From: Chelonoidis abingdonii
Taxonomy: Eukaryota; Chordata; Testudines; Testudinidae
DNA length: 64,000 nucleotides
Direction of reading: 5' to 3'
Assembly (NCBI RefSeq): GCF_003597395.2
Contig: NC_133770.1
Coordinates: 32,226,755 to 32,290,754, forward strand
The notes beneath the pieces are model-generated. The model saw only the letters and a list, made by a program, of their open reading frames with translations. It was not told where the DNA came from and made no database searches. Positions 34,257 to 46,895 of this stretch are shown here, one piece after another. Position numbers and translations under genes: made by a program. Positions within the stretch are counted from its first letter, which is position 1; each line of letters starts with the position of its first letter.

Positions 34257-35054
34257 CTGTCTGTCTATCTCTTCCCCACCTTTATCTCTTCACAACAGGA
34301 TTGTTGTTTCTGCTATAAGGGTCTTAGCAGAAAAGTGAAATTGATTCTTGTAGACTGTGTTGTGCACAAGCAAGTAGTTGCCAAGCTTATTTCGGTTTCA
34401 CATTTCTGCCCAGACATGCTGGCCAAAGGAACTTGCCACTGATGAAATAAGCTGTAACCTTCCAAGTCTTGGTTCATTTTTCAGCACAGCATACATGCTC
34501 AAGTCTGTGTGGTTCTCAAAACAGGCATAAAACCTATTTTTCACTTAAACTTCAGAAAATCCACACGCCTCTCCTTTGTACTGTATTAGTCTTCTCCGTA
34601 ATGGATGAATGGAAATGGTAAGCCAAAATTGAAATACTACACTTTCAACTCTGGTGAAACTACTAGCTAATTCTGTACCATTGGCAGGCAAGCATGTAAC
34701 AGTGTGCTGCCAGCAATGTGATGAAACCGTTGAAGTCTCAGCTTGAGCCAAAGGCAGCATTATATTGAACTCTAATGAAAAGGTTCAAATTCTGTAATGC
34801 CAGTCAGCTATTCCCATTCTACCTATCCACTTATCTTATTGCATTGTCAACCTCTCCCTTGCTGAAAACTGAAAAACCACAACTCCGTCCTTCAAATCCC
34901 TACTGAACTGTCACAGTGATGTCTATAGAACACTGCCAGCTGATAATGTCTAAGCAAATGGTGAGCTGAGACTGCTGCTGCTGATATATTTGCTTGTTTC
35001 CATTTAGGAAAAGAAAAAAAAAAAAGGCTCTACATAAAAATTGTCCATTCAGCT

Positions 35055-36330
35055 TGTGACCTACTGTGCCTGGGGTAGCCCTCACTGGAAATGCCAAGGT
35101 CAGGGCAGGCTGCAAAAAAGGAGAGCGGATACTCCCAAGACTGGTGGGTAATACTGAAATTAAACTCCCCAACCAGTCACAAACTGCTTCCGATCCCCAC
35201 ACTGGTTATCAAGAGCCAAGAAAAGAAAAGAATCGCATAGCCCCCTTATTGTATTCCAGTTCTCTGGCTTCCAGTCAGCACCCTGTCCAGTACAGTGAAG
35301 TTATTTTAAAGCTCTGCTCACTATACAAAATGTTCTTCTGACCCCAAAGGACCAGCCACATTGCCAGGTCAATATTAGGTTGGATCTTACCCAAAATACC
35401 ATGTTGCCAGTCAATCCTTTAGTGTCTAAAACTAAAGGTTTATTATAAAGAAAAGAACAGGAAGAGCGTTATTAAATAATAAAGCACTCACATACATAAA
35501 AAGACTTCAAAGGTCATATATCAGGTTCTTAGCAGTACTGGTGAGTTTGCTGGCTTGTAAGTCCCTCTGGAACACATCCACAGTTTGGATGGGTCATTCA
35601 GTCAGAGCTTGGTTTGTAGAAAAGATCCTCCAGAGGTAAGAAGCAGGAATGAAGACACAATGGAAAACATGCAACTGCCCTTTAATACTCTTTTGCCATG
35701 CGGCTTGTACTTCCTTTATCCCAAACACAAGCTTCACAGCACATTGCATGGAAGCCTCAAGGTATGTCTTCATTAGCAATGTTAAAGTGCTGCTGCAGCA
35801 GCAGCACTTTAACGTGGCTGTGTAGTCGTGGCACCGGCGCTGGGAGAGAGCTAACCACCCCCATGAAGGGAGTAGCTACCGCGCTGGGAGTGCAGCTCCC
35901 AGTGCTGGTGCACTGTCTACACTGCCACTTTACAGTGCTGAAACTTGCAGACCCTGGAGCAAGAAAGTTTCAGTGCTGTAAAATAGCAGTGTAGACAAGA
36001 TCTCAGAGTTTTCTATACAGGCAGGCAAACCACATGCTGTCTTGCTGACTCATACGGTGTCCTCCCTGGTTCCTTTCAATGGGTTCATTGTACAGTTGAT
36101 GACCCAGTCTGCCTGGAGGTGTCACCCAGAAACAGCAGAAGTTTGGAAATACAGGTATGCCCTTCATATCTGTAACTCATAATACAAAGATGATACGAAC
36201 ACATAAACAAGATCGGCAAATTGTAAAATTTTTGCAGATACCTCACATGGCATATCTGATCAGATTCCTTGCAATTTTATAATGTTGTCAACAATATCTT
36301 AGTGTTCCACATATTCCATACAGCATCACA
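35055..36330 (-). mobile_element. Probable LTR with a MITE inserted
   Basis: The block starts 'tgtgacctactgtgcctggg' and ends 'cagcatcaca', so the ends read TGTGA...TCACA. At 35424-35445 an 'aaaggtttattataaag' run gives an AATAAA on the minus strand. The interior has no genes. Immediate flanks do not show a clear duplication, so the exact ends are uncertain. A MITE interrupts it at 35762-36002. Confidence 0.5.
35762..36002. mobile_element. Harbinger-like MITE inside an LTR
   Basis: Left 'aggtatgtcttcattagc' and right 'agcagtgtagacaagat' are inverted. The interior has 'gtgctgctgcagcagcagca' and 'agtgctgtaaaatagcagtg', resembling the ends of Harbinger copy 2 and the MITE at 44491. 'ctca' occurs on both sides as a possible duplication. 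Confidence 0.6.
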
Positions 36331-36453
36331 CATCCTATCTGAAAAAACTTTCATTCTGACGTCACTTCCTCACAACCTTTCAAACCCTGACTCCCCCCAA
36401 GAAAAAACAAACCTCTTTTTGTTTCACTCACATGTTTTGTCATATCGTAAAAC

Positions 36454-36550
36454 TAAGATTGTAAAGCTCTCTGGGGCAGATCTGTAAGGTGCCTGACACA
36501 ATGGGGTCCTGACATAGATAGGGCCCCTAGGTGCTATTGTGACAGATAAA
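36454..36550 (+). repeat. L2/MIR-like tail
   Basis: Contains 'attgtaaagctctctgggg', 'acacaatggggtcctgac' and 'cccctaggtgctattgtgac'. Confidence 0.55.
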
Positions 36551-36585
36551 ATTTGGAGATTTTTATTTTTATGTTCTGAAAGAAC

Positions 36586-36689
36586 TGTGTAAGTGATCAA
36601 GTATCAGAGGGGTAGCCGTGTTAGTCTGGATCTGTAAAAGCAGCAGAGAATCCTGTGGCACAGGATTCTCTGCTGCTTGTGTAAGTGAT
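36586..36689 (-). mobile_element. Minimal PLE snap-back hairpin with 12-bp TSD
   Basis: An insertion of about 80 bp (36598-36677) is flanked by tgtgtaagtgat on both sides (36586-36597, 36678-36689). It holds the PLE terminal sequence ('gtatcagaggggtagccgtg'). Then aagcagcagagaatcctgtg (36638-36657) is followed after one base by its exact reverse complement (36659-36678). It is the shortest of three such hairpin copies in the window. Confidence 0.85.
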
Positions 36690-37747
36690 ATGGAAATTAA
36701 AAATGTTAAAATATTTGATGGATGATCACTAGCTCAGTAGAGACAAATGATTTAAAGTGAAACATAGGATTTGATTATTTGGGACATCCTTTATTTTAAA
36801 GCCTTATATACATTCTGTTTAATTCTTGAACACATATAAACAGTAAAATGAAAAAGCTAAGCAAATACTCTTGTTCTAAAAGAACTGAATTAGCAAAAAT
36901 TCCTTTTTCGTTAAAAGAAAATGTTTCTAAAAGTGAAAAAAATTCTTGCTAAAGTAAGGAAAATAAAGAGGAAGCGAAAATACAGAAATGTGTGGTTGTA
37001 TGTCAAGCGTTCCCCAGAAAAACTGTCAAGTGCTTTCAAACTATCTGCATGTAGGGAGAAAGAAAGGAAGTCAAAGGACAAGTGCATACAGTGTTACGCT
37101 GCTTTTATCATGGAGAAAAACATAACCTTGTGGGAGGCCTCTAATTTAACTCCTCTACACTTACTTTTTAGTGAAAGCCTCATGCACACCTTTTTAATGT
37201 AATAAACAGTTAAGCTTCTCAGTTTTTCATTTTTGGCTGCTGCTGAGGTCGCTGCTAGTATTACAATTATGCGCTTCTTGACTAGAGCATTTTATAAAAT
37301 AAGTACTTTTAAAAGAGTGTTTCGGTACTAACCATTTGGGACTAGTCTACTGAGCAGTGAGAGAATTTCTAGAAAGTATTGGCTTTACTGTGTTTCTATA
37401 ACATTGGCACACTTCTGTACAAATATTAATGCCTATTACATGTTCATTTTGAAATTATTGTAGCCTATTCCATGACTGTAGATATTCCAGTTAAATAGAA
37501 GATTGATTCCAGGTTTTTGTATTCTCAGTAGTATTTTTAGTATTACTGTTTGGTTAAGAACCTGGTGTTCTTACTTTGACTGCAAAGGCTTCAATATTTG
37601 ATCTTTATATTATATAACTAAACAAACACACTGCCTGAGCATATTTTCATAACACTGTTAAAAATTTGTGTTTTGAAGAAGTCTTTGGAGCTTGCAACTG
37701 AAATCTCTGTTAGAATTTGTTTTCTTTCATTATGTGCACAGTAAGTC
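36690..37747. other. Intron 2: no gene recognised
   Basis: AT-rich. A 93-codon Lys-rich frame at 36921-37202 is typical of AT-rich non-coding DNA. Confidence 0.4.
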
Positions 37748-38159
37748 TGTGGTTCTCAGACTGTGGAGTGTGGCCCCCTAGAAGGGTGCAGAGGAAAGTT
37801 TTTTTTGGGGGGGGGGGAGGGGTGTGCTCAGCAAGGCCAACGCCCGCTCCCACAGGAGGCAGGAAGGGAGTGCCATGCTTCCAGCCCTGCTCAGCCCCCC
37901 AGACTAGCTCTGTTTCTAGCCCCAGCCCCTCCCCCATCCTGCTCAGCTTCACCTATGTGCAGGTGAGACCCCCGCCTGTCCTCCGCCCAGCTCAGCGTCA
38001 CCCATGCACAGGTGAGACCCCAGCCCCTCCCCCATCCCCACCTCCGCCTTCAGCCCAAGCTCTGCTGCTAAGGAAGCCATGGCTGTGCAGTAATGGAGGT
38101 GGGGGGGGGAGGGAAGAAATGCGCAGCGCATGTGACTGAAAAAGTTTGAGCATCACTGC
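37748..38159. mobile_element. Non-autonomous hAT-like element, GC-rich interior
   Basis: Left 'tgtggttctcagactgtgg' and right 'aaagtttgagcatcactgca' are the worn inverted ends. The interior contains a G-run at 37807-37817 and two copies of a short 'gcacaggtgagacccc'-like unit (about 37958 and 38007). Confidence 0.5.
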
Positions 38160-38423
38160 ACTAAGTGCTGTACTTGCTGGCTTTTCTGTTGGAGAAGAGC
38201 ATTGAAAGACTTTTTTTTTTTTGGGGTGGGGAATAGGGAGTGAGGTGGGGAAGGGGAGATTATGCTTGCCTACAAAGTAATAGCGGATATTTTACTCATA
38301 TAACAGAGAATTACCCAAATACAGATGACTTTGTCAGGGACTTTGAAACTTTAAGAGTTCCAAAGTTTGGCCATGCTGTGAATTGTAATCACTTCACTTA
38401 TTCCTCCAGTTAATGTAACAGAG

Positions 38424-39329
38424 TACACCTGCGACCTGATATAACGTGGGTTCGCATACAACGCGATAAAGCTCTGACACGCTGCTCTGAGCTGCGTGTT
38501 AAGGGTGCCGGGCCAGGCCGGGGCTGAGGGGTTCGATAAGGGGCAGAGGGTCTTGGGGGTGGTCAGGGGCTCCCCCCCAGGGTCTGGGGGGCAGGAGCTG
38601 TGGGAGGGCACTTTTGGGGGCCCTGCAGTCCCAGAGTAGCCTGGGGGAGCGGGATTGGGGGAAGGGATTCCCCCCACACTCACCTGCAGGGGGAAGTGGA
38701 GCTCTGTGGCTGGGAGGTGGCAGAGTGGAGCTTCCCGCCGCTGGTAAGTGCGGAGGGCGTCCTTTCTCCAACCTTCTGCACTCTCCGGCGGCAGGAAGCA
38801 GAGCAGCCTAGCCCCAGCCAGCTCCACTCTGCAAGCTCGCAGCCGTGGCACTCCACTTCCCGCCACAGGTGAGTGCAGGACCTTCCCCCAGCTGCCCCCC
38901 AGTGACACGGTCGGGGCAAGGAAAGCGGAGTGGGCTGGGGCCACGTCATTCCGCTTCTCACCGCAGGTGAGTGCAGCATGGCGTCCTTTCCCCAGCCTCC
39001 CCGCACTCACTGGCGGCGGGAAGCGGAGCACCGCAGCTGAGAGCTGGTGAAGTGGAGCAGACTGGGGCGGAACTGCTGTGCTTCCTGCTGCTGCTGGTGA
39101 GTGCCTGTTAGGGGGCGGCGGGATGTGTGTGGGAGTGGATAAGGGTCAGAGCAGTCAGGGGACTGGGGGGTTGAGTAGGGGGTGGGGTTCTGGGGGATGA
39201 TTAGGGATGGGGATCTCTGGAGGAGGTGGTCAGGGAACAAGGAACAGTGGGCGGCAGATCAAGTTTGTTATAATGGAGTGATATTTTTTTTGTCTCCTGA
39301 GGACCGTGTTCTATTGGGGTAGAGATGTA
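38424..39329. mobile_element. Non-autonomous DNA transposon with TA borders and internal repeats
   Basis: Left end tacacctgcgacctgatata and the reverse complement of the right end tacatctctaccccaataga are related inverted repeats bordered by TA. The GC-rich interior (38500-39240) is built from imperfect units of about 100-130 bp. Each has a 'cttcccgccncaggtgagtg'-like core; + strand cores lie at 38744, 38869, 38967 and 39097, and one is inverted near 38690. It encodes no transposase; its 226-codon minus-strand frame is compositional. Confidence 0.6.
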
Positions 39330-41112
39330 GTATAGTTGAAAGGGTATTTAGATTTAGTTAGTTCAGTTAAAGTGCATATCCTGTGCTAAAAAAGCTCTAA
39401 AGCCAAAGTGTGCATCGGCTTAGGATCTTACTATCTTTTAAATGGCAGAAACTTCCTCCCATTTACTTTACTGTGAAATCTTTAATGATTTACTGTGGCT
39501 AACAATTTAGCTGGTAAGAAAAGCAAACAAGTTTTGCTCACTTGTCTTTGCTTTTTTTCTTCCTTTTTCCCACTTAAGTTTCTTATCAGTTCAAACTACC
39601 TCCATAAGCTTTCAACTGTTCCCTTTCTTCATAGAGATGCTGAATAGTCATTCTTGCATATTGACCTTTTTCTTGCAGCATTTCCAGTGAATGGATGGTA
39701 AAAGTGGAGTTCTTCCTTGGTTCAGATGAATCTGAATATTTGCCCTATGTACAGATTCCTTTGTCTTCAGATCTTTCTTTCTTTTTTTTTTTTTTTTTAA
39801 GACATTGATAAATGCAAGATTCCAGTTGTCAGCATGAATATTCCAGTACACAGCTAAGATAATTGGAACATTTCTGTGGGAGTCCAATAAAAAACAGGTA
39901 TCTGCCTTCCTATGGCTCTGCTACGTGTTTGACTCTAATATGAGTTGGATATTGGTGTTTTCCAGAGCAGTTGTAAACTGTTTGTAACCACTGCGTATTT
40001 TCTGTTGTATGTTCAGTGTTATATAAGTAACTTACAGTTCAATAACACACTTTGTTAAAGAGGATTTAAGTTTGCACTGTGCCTTATATCCCTCCAAAAT
40101 GTGGAATTTGTGGCAGCCAAAATCTTAAATCTCTGAGGTGAGGGAAAAATACTGAACCATAGAACAGAAACATTGGGAAACTGGGAATATATAATCTAAG
40201 TTAATTGCACAGTTAAAATAATGTTTCAGCCCCTTTGATCATGGCCTCAAAGGGTCACTTATTGTGGGGTACACCACTGTGTTCTGCCTATAGCCTTGAT
40301 GATCATCAGGTGGAGTGAGGAGTGGTGCTAAAGAAATGCTAAAGAATCTAAGTATTTCAAACTTTGGTCTTTGTTCTGAGGTATCCCAGCTTTACTCTTT
40401 ACATTGTCATCTTATCCAATGTGATACCTGCCGACCCCTTGTTAGTACTCCCCAGGTCAGTAGCAGGCAGAGGACAGTGAAGATCATAAGGTGTATGGAA
40501 TATAAGTGTAGATTTGGGATGTGTAGAGGGTTTTCTGAGTGGAGTGGGGAGAAGGCAGATGAAAATGGCAGGTGCTGATAGGAATGGTTGTGGCTCAGTT
40601 ATACTTGGAAGATGTATTGCAATGTCTATATGGGCAGAGTGCATTTACCTTTGCAGTGCATTTCTTGATTTTTCTAATATTTGTGTTTTAATATGGTTGA
40701 ATATTTTTCCTCAACTTAGATTTGGTTTTGGCTGCCGCCATCCACATTCTGAAAGCATACAATCCATTACTGAGCAACCTTAATCTTTTACTGTTGTGTT
40801 TTGTGTGTGGTGACTTTCCTTTTGTGTTTTTTGAAAATCTGGTGGTGGTCAGGGGAGAATGTTTGAGAAGAACCTGTAGGAAGGGCATGCTTGAGTTTTC
40901 TGGACACAGCTCACTGCTGTACAGCTACTTTTACCTTGTGCTACCTGCTCGAGTTGCAGTCTAGGTTCCCCCAAGGCCTTCAGCTTGACCAGCTGGTCAG
41001 TTAGTAAAAATGTTACCATCTGTATGCTAGTCATTTGGAATATGTTATAGTAATCAAGACAAACTGTCATGGAACTCCTGCATATATGGCAACATGTAAC
41101 TCAGCTCAGCTG
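39330..41112. other. Intron 2: about 1.8 kb without a recognised feature
   Basis: AT-rich. A T-tract lies at 39783-39799. No credible exon, although short open frames are present. Confidence 0.45.
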
Positions 41113-43990
41113 TAGAATCATAGATATGTAGGGCTGGGGAAGGGACGTTAAGAGGCCATTTAGTCCTGCCCCCCTGTGCAGGACCAACTATAACTAGACC
41201 ATCTCTGACAGGTTTGCCATAATCTGTTCTTAAAAACCTCTGTAGAATTCCCATCCCCAACCTTTTTTGGAAGCCTGTTCCAGGTGCTTAACTGTCCTTA
41301 TAGTTAAAAACTTTTTCCTGGCATCTGTCCTAAATTTTCCTTGCTACAGATAAGCAAATTACTACTTGTCCTACTTTCATTGAATTTCGAGAAAAATTGA
41401 TCACTGTCTTCTTTATAACAGCCCTTAACACATCTGGTCCGCTATTAGTCGTCTTTCCCCAAGATTAAACATGCCTAGTTTTTTAACCTTTCCTCATAGG
41501 TCAGGTTTTCTAAACCTTTTATCATTTTTGTTGCTCTCCTCTGGACTCGCTTCTATTTGTCCACCATGTAAATACTCACCAGAATATTAGCCTTTTTCAC
41601 AACTGCATCACATTTGTTGGTTCACAGTTTCTTCTCTGCAGTATCATTGCCTAGCCAGCTATTCCCTGTTTTGTAGTTGCGCATTTGAATTTTCCTTCAT
41701 AAATGTAGTACTTCGTATTGCTCTGTCTGGAATGGCTTATGATAATCGTCGTCTTAGCATATGTCCAATGTGCCTCAGGTAGCGTGTGACCAGGATTCGT
41801 CACCGAATTTGGTCTGTTGGTTGGATCTTTAGCTTCCCTGGCTTGGGTCAGGCACTGACAGGGAGTGTGACGTGAAGGCTGATCCATGCCCCTTGCTTAC
41901 GACAGTGAGTCCCTCCCTAAGGGCACACTGTCAGAAACAGGGAAGACACTTCAAACTGATGGTATGTTCTGTAATTAGATTTCGCCAAGCAAGTAACAAG
42001 TGTGAAATGCTGGATCACTATAACAGTCTTACCATGGAGTCACAGACTGGAGAGTCTAGGGCACTGTCTATCTTGCCACCAGAGAAACTGGGCTTTGAAA
42101 TAAATGGTCACTTACGCCAATAATCGTACCACATTCAGGTTGCTTCCAGTCCCAAGAGATCAGTCACTCACCCTAGATTTTACACCAAAGACAATGCCTG
42201 TAGCCAATCCTATAAAACTATGTAAGGGTTTATTAACTAGGAAAAAGAATTGAGTTGTTTACAGGTTAAAGCAAGCAAACATACACACACAAGTTACTAT
42301 CTAAATCCTCAGAGTGACAGAGTTGTAGTGAGGTGTTGTTCAAAGTGTCTTTCACAGTAGACAAAGGGATGGCAACCCCTGGGGATCCTCTGGCTTCAGT
42401 TTAGAGTTTCTGGCTCATCAGAGTTCAAATAGCAAAAAAAGATAAGACAAATTTCCTGTGGTTTTATTTCTGTCATTCAGCTTCCAACCCACAGGAGGAG
42501 TTTCCTTGCACATAGCATTTCCTAGGTGCAATAGGGCCATTAATCAGTTCTTTGTATTGTAATGATTCTTGATGGCCCATCTGATTTTTGATAGTCCTTC
42601 TGGATAGGCAGGGGGAGAGAATTTCTATCTCTGAGTTTACAAGTTCAGGGCAAACATTTTCAAAATTGTATAGTTTATAGCATGAAATACAGACATTACA
42701 AGTGAGATTAATGCATGCAGCAATTTACAAGCATATCATAGAGTCTAAGTAGTAAATATGTTCTTATAAGACTAATATCTGTTTTGAGCAAAACTAACGT
42801 ACAGGTGATCTGGTCTGCTCTCCAGCTACGAGGTAATCCATTCTTAATTAATGCCTTCAGCTTGAGCAAGAGCTGACATTTGACATGCTATTTTCACCCT
42901 TTGTCCTGGTCTTAATTGGATTTCATCTTGATTTCATCTTGATTTCAGACCAGTTTGAATTTGAATCCTTTCCTCCAAAGTGCTAGCATCCCCTCCCACA
43001 TTGTGTCATCTGTCACATTTTAAAGCATGCTTGCCACTCCTTTATCCAAGACATTAATGAAAATATTGAATAGTAGCAGTCTCAGGCATGACCCGTTTGG
43101 GATTCCACTAGATACACCCTCCCAATTTGACGACAAACCATTGAAACTACTCTTTTTGATATGGTCTTTCAACTAGTTGTTCACCCATATAATAATTTCA
43201 TCTAGACCACATTTCCCTAGTTAGCTTATGAGAATGTCATGTGGTACTGTGTCAAAAATCTTCACTAAAAATCAAGATATCGCATCTACTTGTCCCCCCC
43301 CCCCCATCCATTAGGCAAGTAACCCCATCAAAGAAGGAAATTAGGTTGATCTGTTCTTGACAAATCCATATTGGCTATTCCTCATAACCCTGTTATTCTT
43401 TAGTTGCTTACAAAGGAATTGTTTTTAATAAGTTCCAGTATCTTTCTAGGTATCAAAGTTAGGTTGACTGGACTATAATTCCCTGGGTCCTCCTTGTTCC
43501 CCCTTTTAAAGATAAGTACTTTGTCCTTTTCCAGTCCTCTGGGACCTGACTCATCCTCCCATGAGTTGTCAATGATAATCACTAGTGGTTCAAAAATTGC
43601 TTCAGCTAGTTCCTTAAGAATTCTAAGATGAACTTCATCAGGCCCTGGTCACTTTAATATATATTCATTTACGTAAATCGTCTTTTACCTGTTCTTTCCC
43701 TATTCTGGCCGGTGTTCCTTCCCTTTATTGTTGATATTAATTGTGTTACGGATTTGGTCACAATTAACCTTTTTAGTGAAGACTGATGCAAAATAGGCAT
43801 TAAACACCACAGTCGTCTTGATGTCCTCTGTTGTTAGCTCTCCTTCCCCACTATGTAGTGGACTTATACTTTTCTTCATCTCTTACTTCTAGTGTGTTTA
43901 AAGAATTGCCTTATGTCCCTTGCTAGGGGTAATTCTTTTTGTGCCTTAATCTTTCTAATTTTATTCTACATGCTTTTGCATGTGCATGTT
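41113..43990 (-). mobile_element. CR1 LINE with RT remnant, interrupted by an LTR-like insert
   Basis: The 3' end is at left ('gaatcatagatatgtagggc'). ORF2 remnants continue rightward on the minus strand. 'KRGNKEDPGNYSPVNLT' at about 43510-43455 is the RT fingers motif of CR1 (FKKGDK-x-DPSNYRPVSLT). CR1 homology is contiguous between about 41712 and 42920 once the insert is removed. Stops are frequent. It lies antisense to ARHGAP12. Confidence 0.8.
41713..42919 (-). mobile_element. LTR-like insertion inside CR1
   Basis: About 1.2 kb of unrelated DNA splits the CR1. It holds 'aagggtttattaactaggaa' at about 42225 (AATAAA on the minus strand) and 'cctgtagccaatcctataaa', typical of the LTR promoter and polyadenylation region of reptilian elements. 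No coding domain is readable. Exact ends and target duplication are unclear. Confidence 0.45.
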
Positions 43991-44490
43991 CTATAGATGC
44001 AAAATGAATGTTTAATAACTCTTGTATTGGTGGGTTTCAGTCGTGGGGCTGGACGCTAGAGGAGCTATGGGTCAATTGGTGATACGTTTTTATGTGGATA
44101 CTGCCCATAATTTTTTTTGTTTTTTCTCCTCCTTCCTCGCTCCTCCCCCCACCCCCATCTGTGGGGAAGAAAGCATTGAACTAACAAATGTGTAAGAGAA
44201 GATTAGGAGATGGTATAGTCAATCTATAAGTACATGCATGGGAAGACGAATTCTGATAGGAGAGGGCTCTTTAATTTAGCAGTCAAAGATATAGCAATAT
44301 CAAATGTCTGGAGGATAAACTTAAACAAATCCAGACTAGAAATAAGGTGCATTTTTTTTAAGTGAAGCCAATTAACGATTGGAACAGTTTGCCTAGGGAA
44401 ACTCCAATAGTTGAAGTCTTTAAAGATTAGATGTCTGTCTGAAAAATCCACACTATGAATCTACACTCTGCCTTTCTAGTTGCTGACTCT

Positions 44491-44771
44491 GGGTATGGCT
44501 ACACTTGAAATTTCAAAGCGCTGCTGCAGCAGCACTGCGAAGTGTGAGTGTGGTCGGAGCACCAGCGGTGGGAGAGAGCTCTCCCAGCGCTGCACGTAAA
44601 CCACATCCTCTACGGGTGTAGCTTGCAGTGCTGGGAGCCGTGCTCCCAGCGCTGCAGCACTGATTACACTGAGGCTTTATAGTGCTGTATCTTGCAGCAC
44701 TCAGGGTGGTGTTTTTTCACACCCCTGAGCGCGAAAGTTGCAGTGCTGTAAAGTGCCAATGTAGCCATAGG
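44491..44771. mobile_element. Harbinger-like MITE
   Basis: Left gggtatggctacacttg and right 'caatgtagccatagg' are inverted repeats close to those of the two Harbinger elements in this window. The interior is palindrome-rich ('agcgctgctgcagcagcact', 'gtgctgtatcttgcagcact'). It is probably an internally deleted derivative mobilised by Harbinger transposase. Confidence 0.65.
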
Positions 44772-45645
44772 CATGTTCTCCTTAGAACTCTTTTAATTCC
44801 AGATTTGTAAAAGCTGTTTTTTATTCCTCTTAACTCTTATGGAGTCCCTTTTACTACTACTTTGAGTCCTGGAGACCTACCATGTTTTTAATGATGAGAG
44901 CTTCACAACATGAAATGAGTTTGTACACAAATAGAAAGGAAAAAAATAGTGAAGAATCTGCCATATACTTCAGACTCCCAAAGGGAAACTAAAACTATAT
45001 GGAAATGTGTATTTGAGTCTTTAATGATGGCTAGGTATTATAAAGTTGATGTTTATAATAGAATGCAGGCATTCAGTGGGGGAAGATTGTAAATGAAGCC
45101 TGTTGCTAGTATTTGCCTGCACTGTTGGAGGTGGTCATGCAGAAAGATTGTCATTGTGCAAGACTGTGCTGAATGTAAATTAAATTCTTGTTACAGGCAC
45201 TGTTGAGCGCAAATCAGTTTTATGTGCGTCTACCGTGGGTCAGATAAAGGGCATATAGGGGAAGAAGAAACGAAACTAAACTCTGTGTAACAATGTTGAT
45301 TCTGTTCTAATAACCAAGAATTTTTATATTACTAGTTTCAGCATGGTTATATCCTATGTAAACGTGAACAGCAATTAAAAAAGATCTCCTTTTCTTCCCT
45401 CTATCTCCAAAATGTTGAGATGTAAATTAAATAAATACTTTTAAAACAAATAATTTTAGTCACTTACAAAAGTAGTAGTAGGAAGATTCAGTTGTAAATC
45501 AGTAGCTAACTATCCTTTGGAAATTATAAACATAGAGATGCTGTCAAGTTATAGTTTTAGGCTGAAATTATTTTGTTTTGGGGAGTAACTTCTCTTGTAT
45601 TCCAAATATATTTTAACTCCACTGCAGATAGGGATGCATTTCATC
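44772..45645. other. Intron 2: no feature recognised
   Basis: AT-rich intron with no element ends. Confidence 0.4.
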
Positions 45646-46228
45646 TACAGTAACGCCTCACTTTAGTTGCTCTGATTAATGTTGTTTCGTTGTTATGTTC
45701 CTGATCAATTAGGGAACATGCTTGTTTAAAGTTGTGCAATGCTCCCTTCTAAGGTCGTTCTGCTTTGTCTACCGCTTGCAGGAAGAGCAGCCCATTGCTG
45801 CTAGCTGGTGGAGGCTTGTAACCAGGGTGGACTGGCAGCCTTCCTATCAGCTCCCCGCTCCCCTAAGTTCTCTGTGCAGCAGCTGCCTGCTGTTCAGCCG
45901 TCCCTCCCCCTATTGCCATGTGCTGCTCCTGCCCTCTGCCTTGGAGTTGCTCCCCAGTCTCCTGATTGCTGTGCTGGGAGGAGGAAAGGAAGAGGGAGGC
46001 TAATGTCAGGGTGTCCCCTTCCCTCCTGCACCCTGCTTACCCCATCTTCCATAGATCAGGGACACACACCAGGGCTCCGGACGGAGAGAGCTTGCAGCAA
46101 CTGTGGTCTCAGCAAGCTGATCTCATTAACAGTGTACTTAAAGGGGAAATTGGATTTGCTTAACATCCTTCGTTTAAAGTCGCATTTTTCAGGAATATAA
46201 CTACAATGTTAAGTGAGGAGTTACTGTA
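45646..46228. mobile_element. Tc1/mariner-type non-autonomous element with TA duplication
   Basis: The element is 45648-46226. Ends are cagtaacgcctcactttag and 'gttaagtgaggagttactg', inverted repeats, each bordered by TA (45646-45647, 46227-46228). The interior (579 bp) has no transposase. Confidence 0.75.
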
Positions 46229-46415
46229 CTGCTTTAAACAATTACACAAAAGTAGAATGCAAATCAGATGCATGAAAAGTTGGTCTCAGGAATTTACTAT
46301 TTTTATATAGTAAATATTGTATGCAGTAAGTAATCTAGTAATCTGTGTGTAATTTAAGACCTGATACCTGTGATTTTTATTAAGTATGTCACTTTGCAAT
46401 ACTGACATGCACAGT

Positions 46416-46505
46416 ACTCCTGGCAGAATTCTGTGCTCCTGCGGGGGCACAGAATTCACATGGCCTGCATATTTCCGTGTACCCTGCGCAGAAAAATCCA
46501 AAAGA
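46416..46505. repeat. Fragment of the MITE family at 3319
   Basis: 'gtactcctggcagaattctg' and 'ggcacagaattcacatgg' match the left end of the element at 3319-4302. No right end is present. Confidence 0.5.
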
Positions 46506-46737
46506 AATCTGTGTTCAGTATTTCAGTACTTGCCTTAAGGATTCCAATAATAGTATAACACAGTGTGTTACAAAGTGTGTGCTTTTTTCCAATTGACTAT
46601 TATAACTTTTTGACGCCACCATTCCTTCATGGTGCACATGGCTGAAAGTTTTTTTTTTTAATTTAATTTTTTTTTTAAATACAGTATTGACCAATAGCAT
46701 AATGGATTTATGAGCACAGCTTAAATAATAGAGAGAA

Positions 46738-46845
46738 AATGGATGTGGTAATATCTTTTATTGGACCCTGCTTCTTTTGGTGAGAGAGACAAGCTTTCGA
46801 ACCATACAGCACTGTTTTTCAGGTCTGGAAAGGCACTCAGAACCA
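46738..46845 (-). mobile_element. PLE-like terminal fragment, third family
   Basis: 'aatatcttttattggaccc' and 'gtgagagagacaagctttcg' are words of a recurrent reptilian repeat. On the minus strand it shows CUGAAAA ... GAAA spaced like a hammerhead core (46783-46822), with G8 changed to A. It is joined directly to the family 2 PLE sequence that starts near 46846. Confidence 0.45.
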
Positions 46846-46895
46846 CAAAAAGAACAAGAGTACTTGTGACACCTTAGAGACTAACAAATTTATTT

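Noticed and set aside
36586..36689. CRISPR-like or bacterial inverted repeat
   Set aside because: Single hairpin with PLE terminal sequence and TSD in vertebrate intron DNA; no repeat-spacer array anywhere in the window.
38351..39031. 226-codon minus-strand frame
   Set aside because: It lies within the GC-rich repeats of a MITE and has no recognisable domain.
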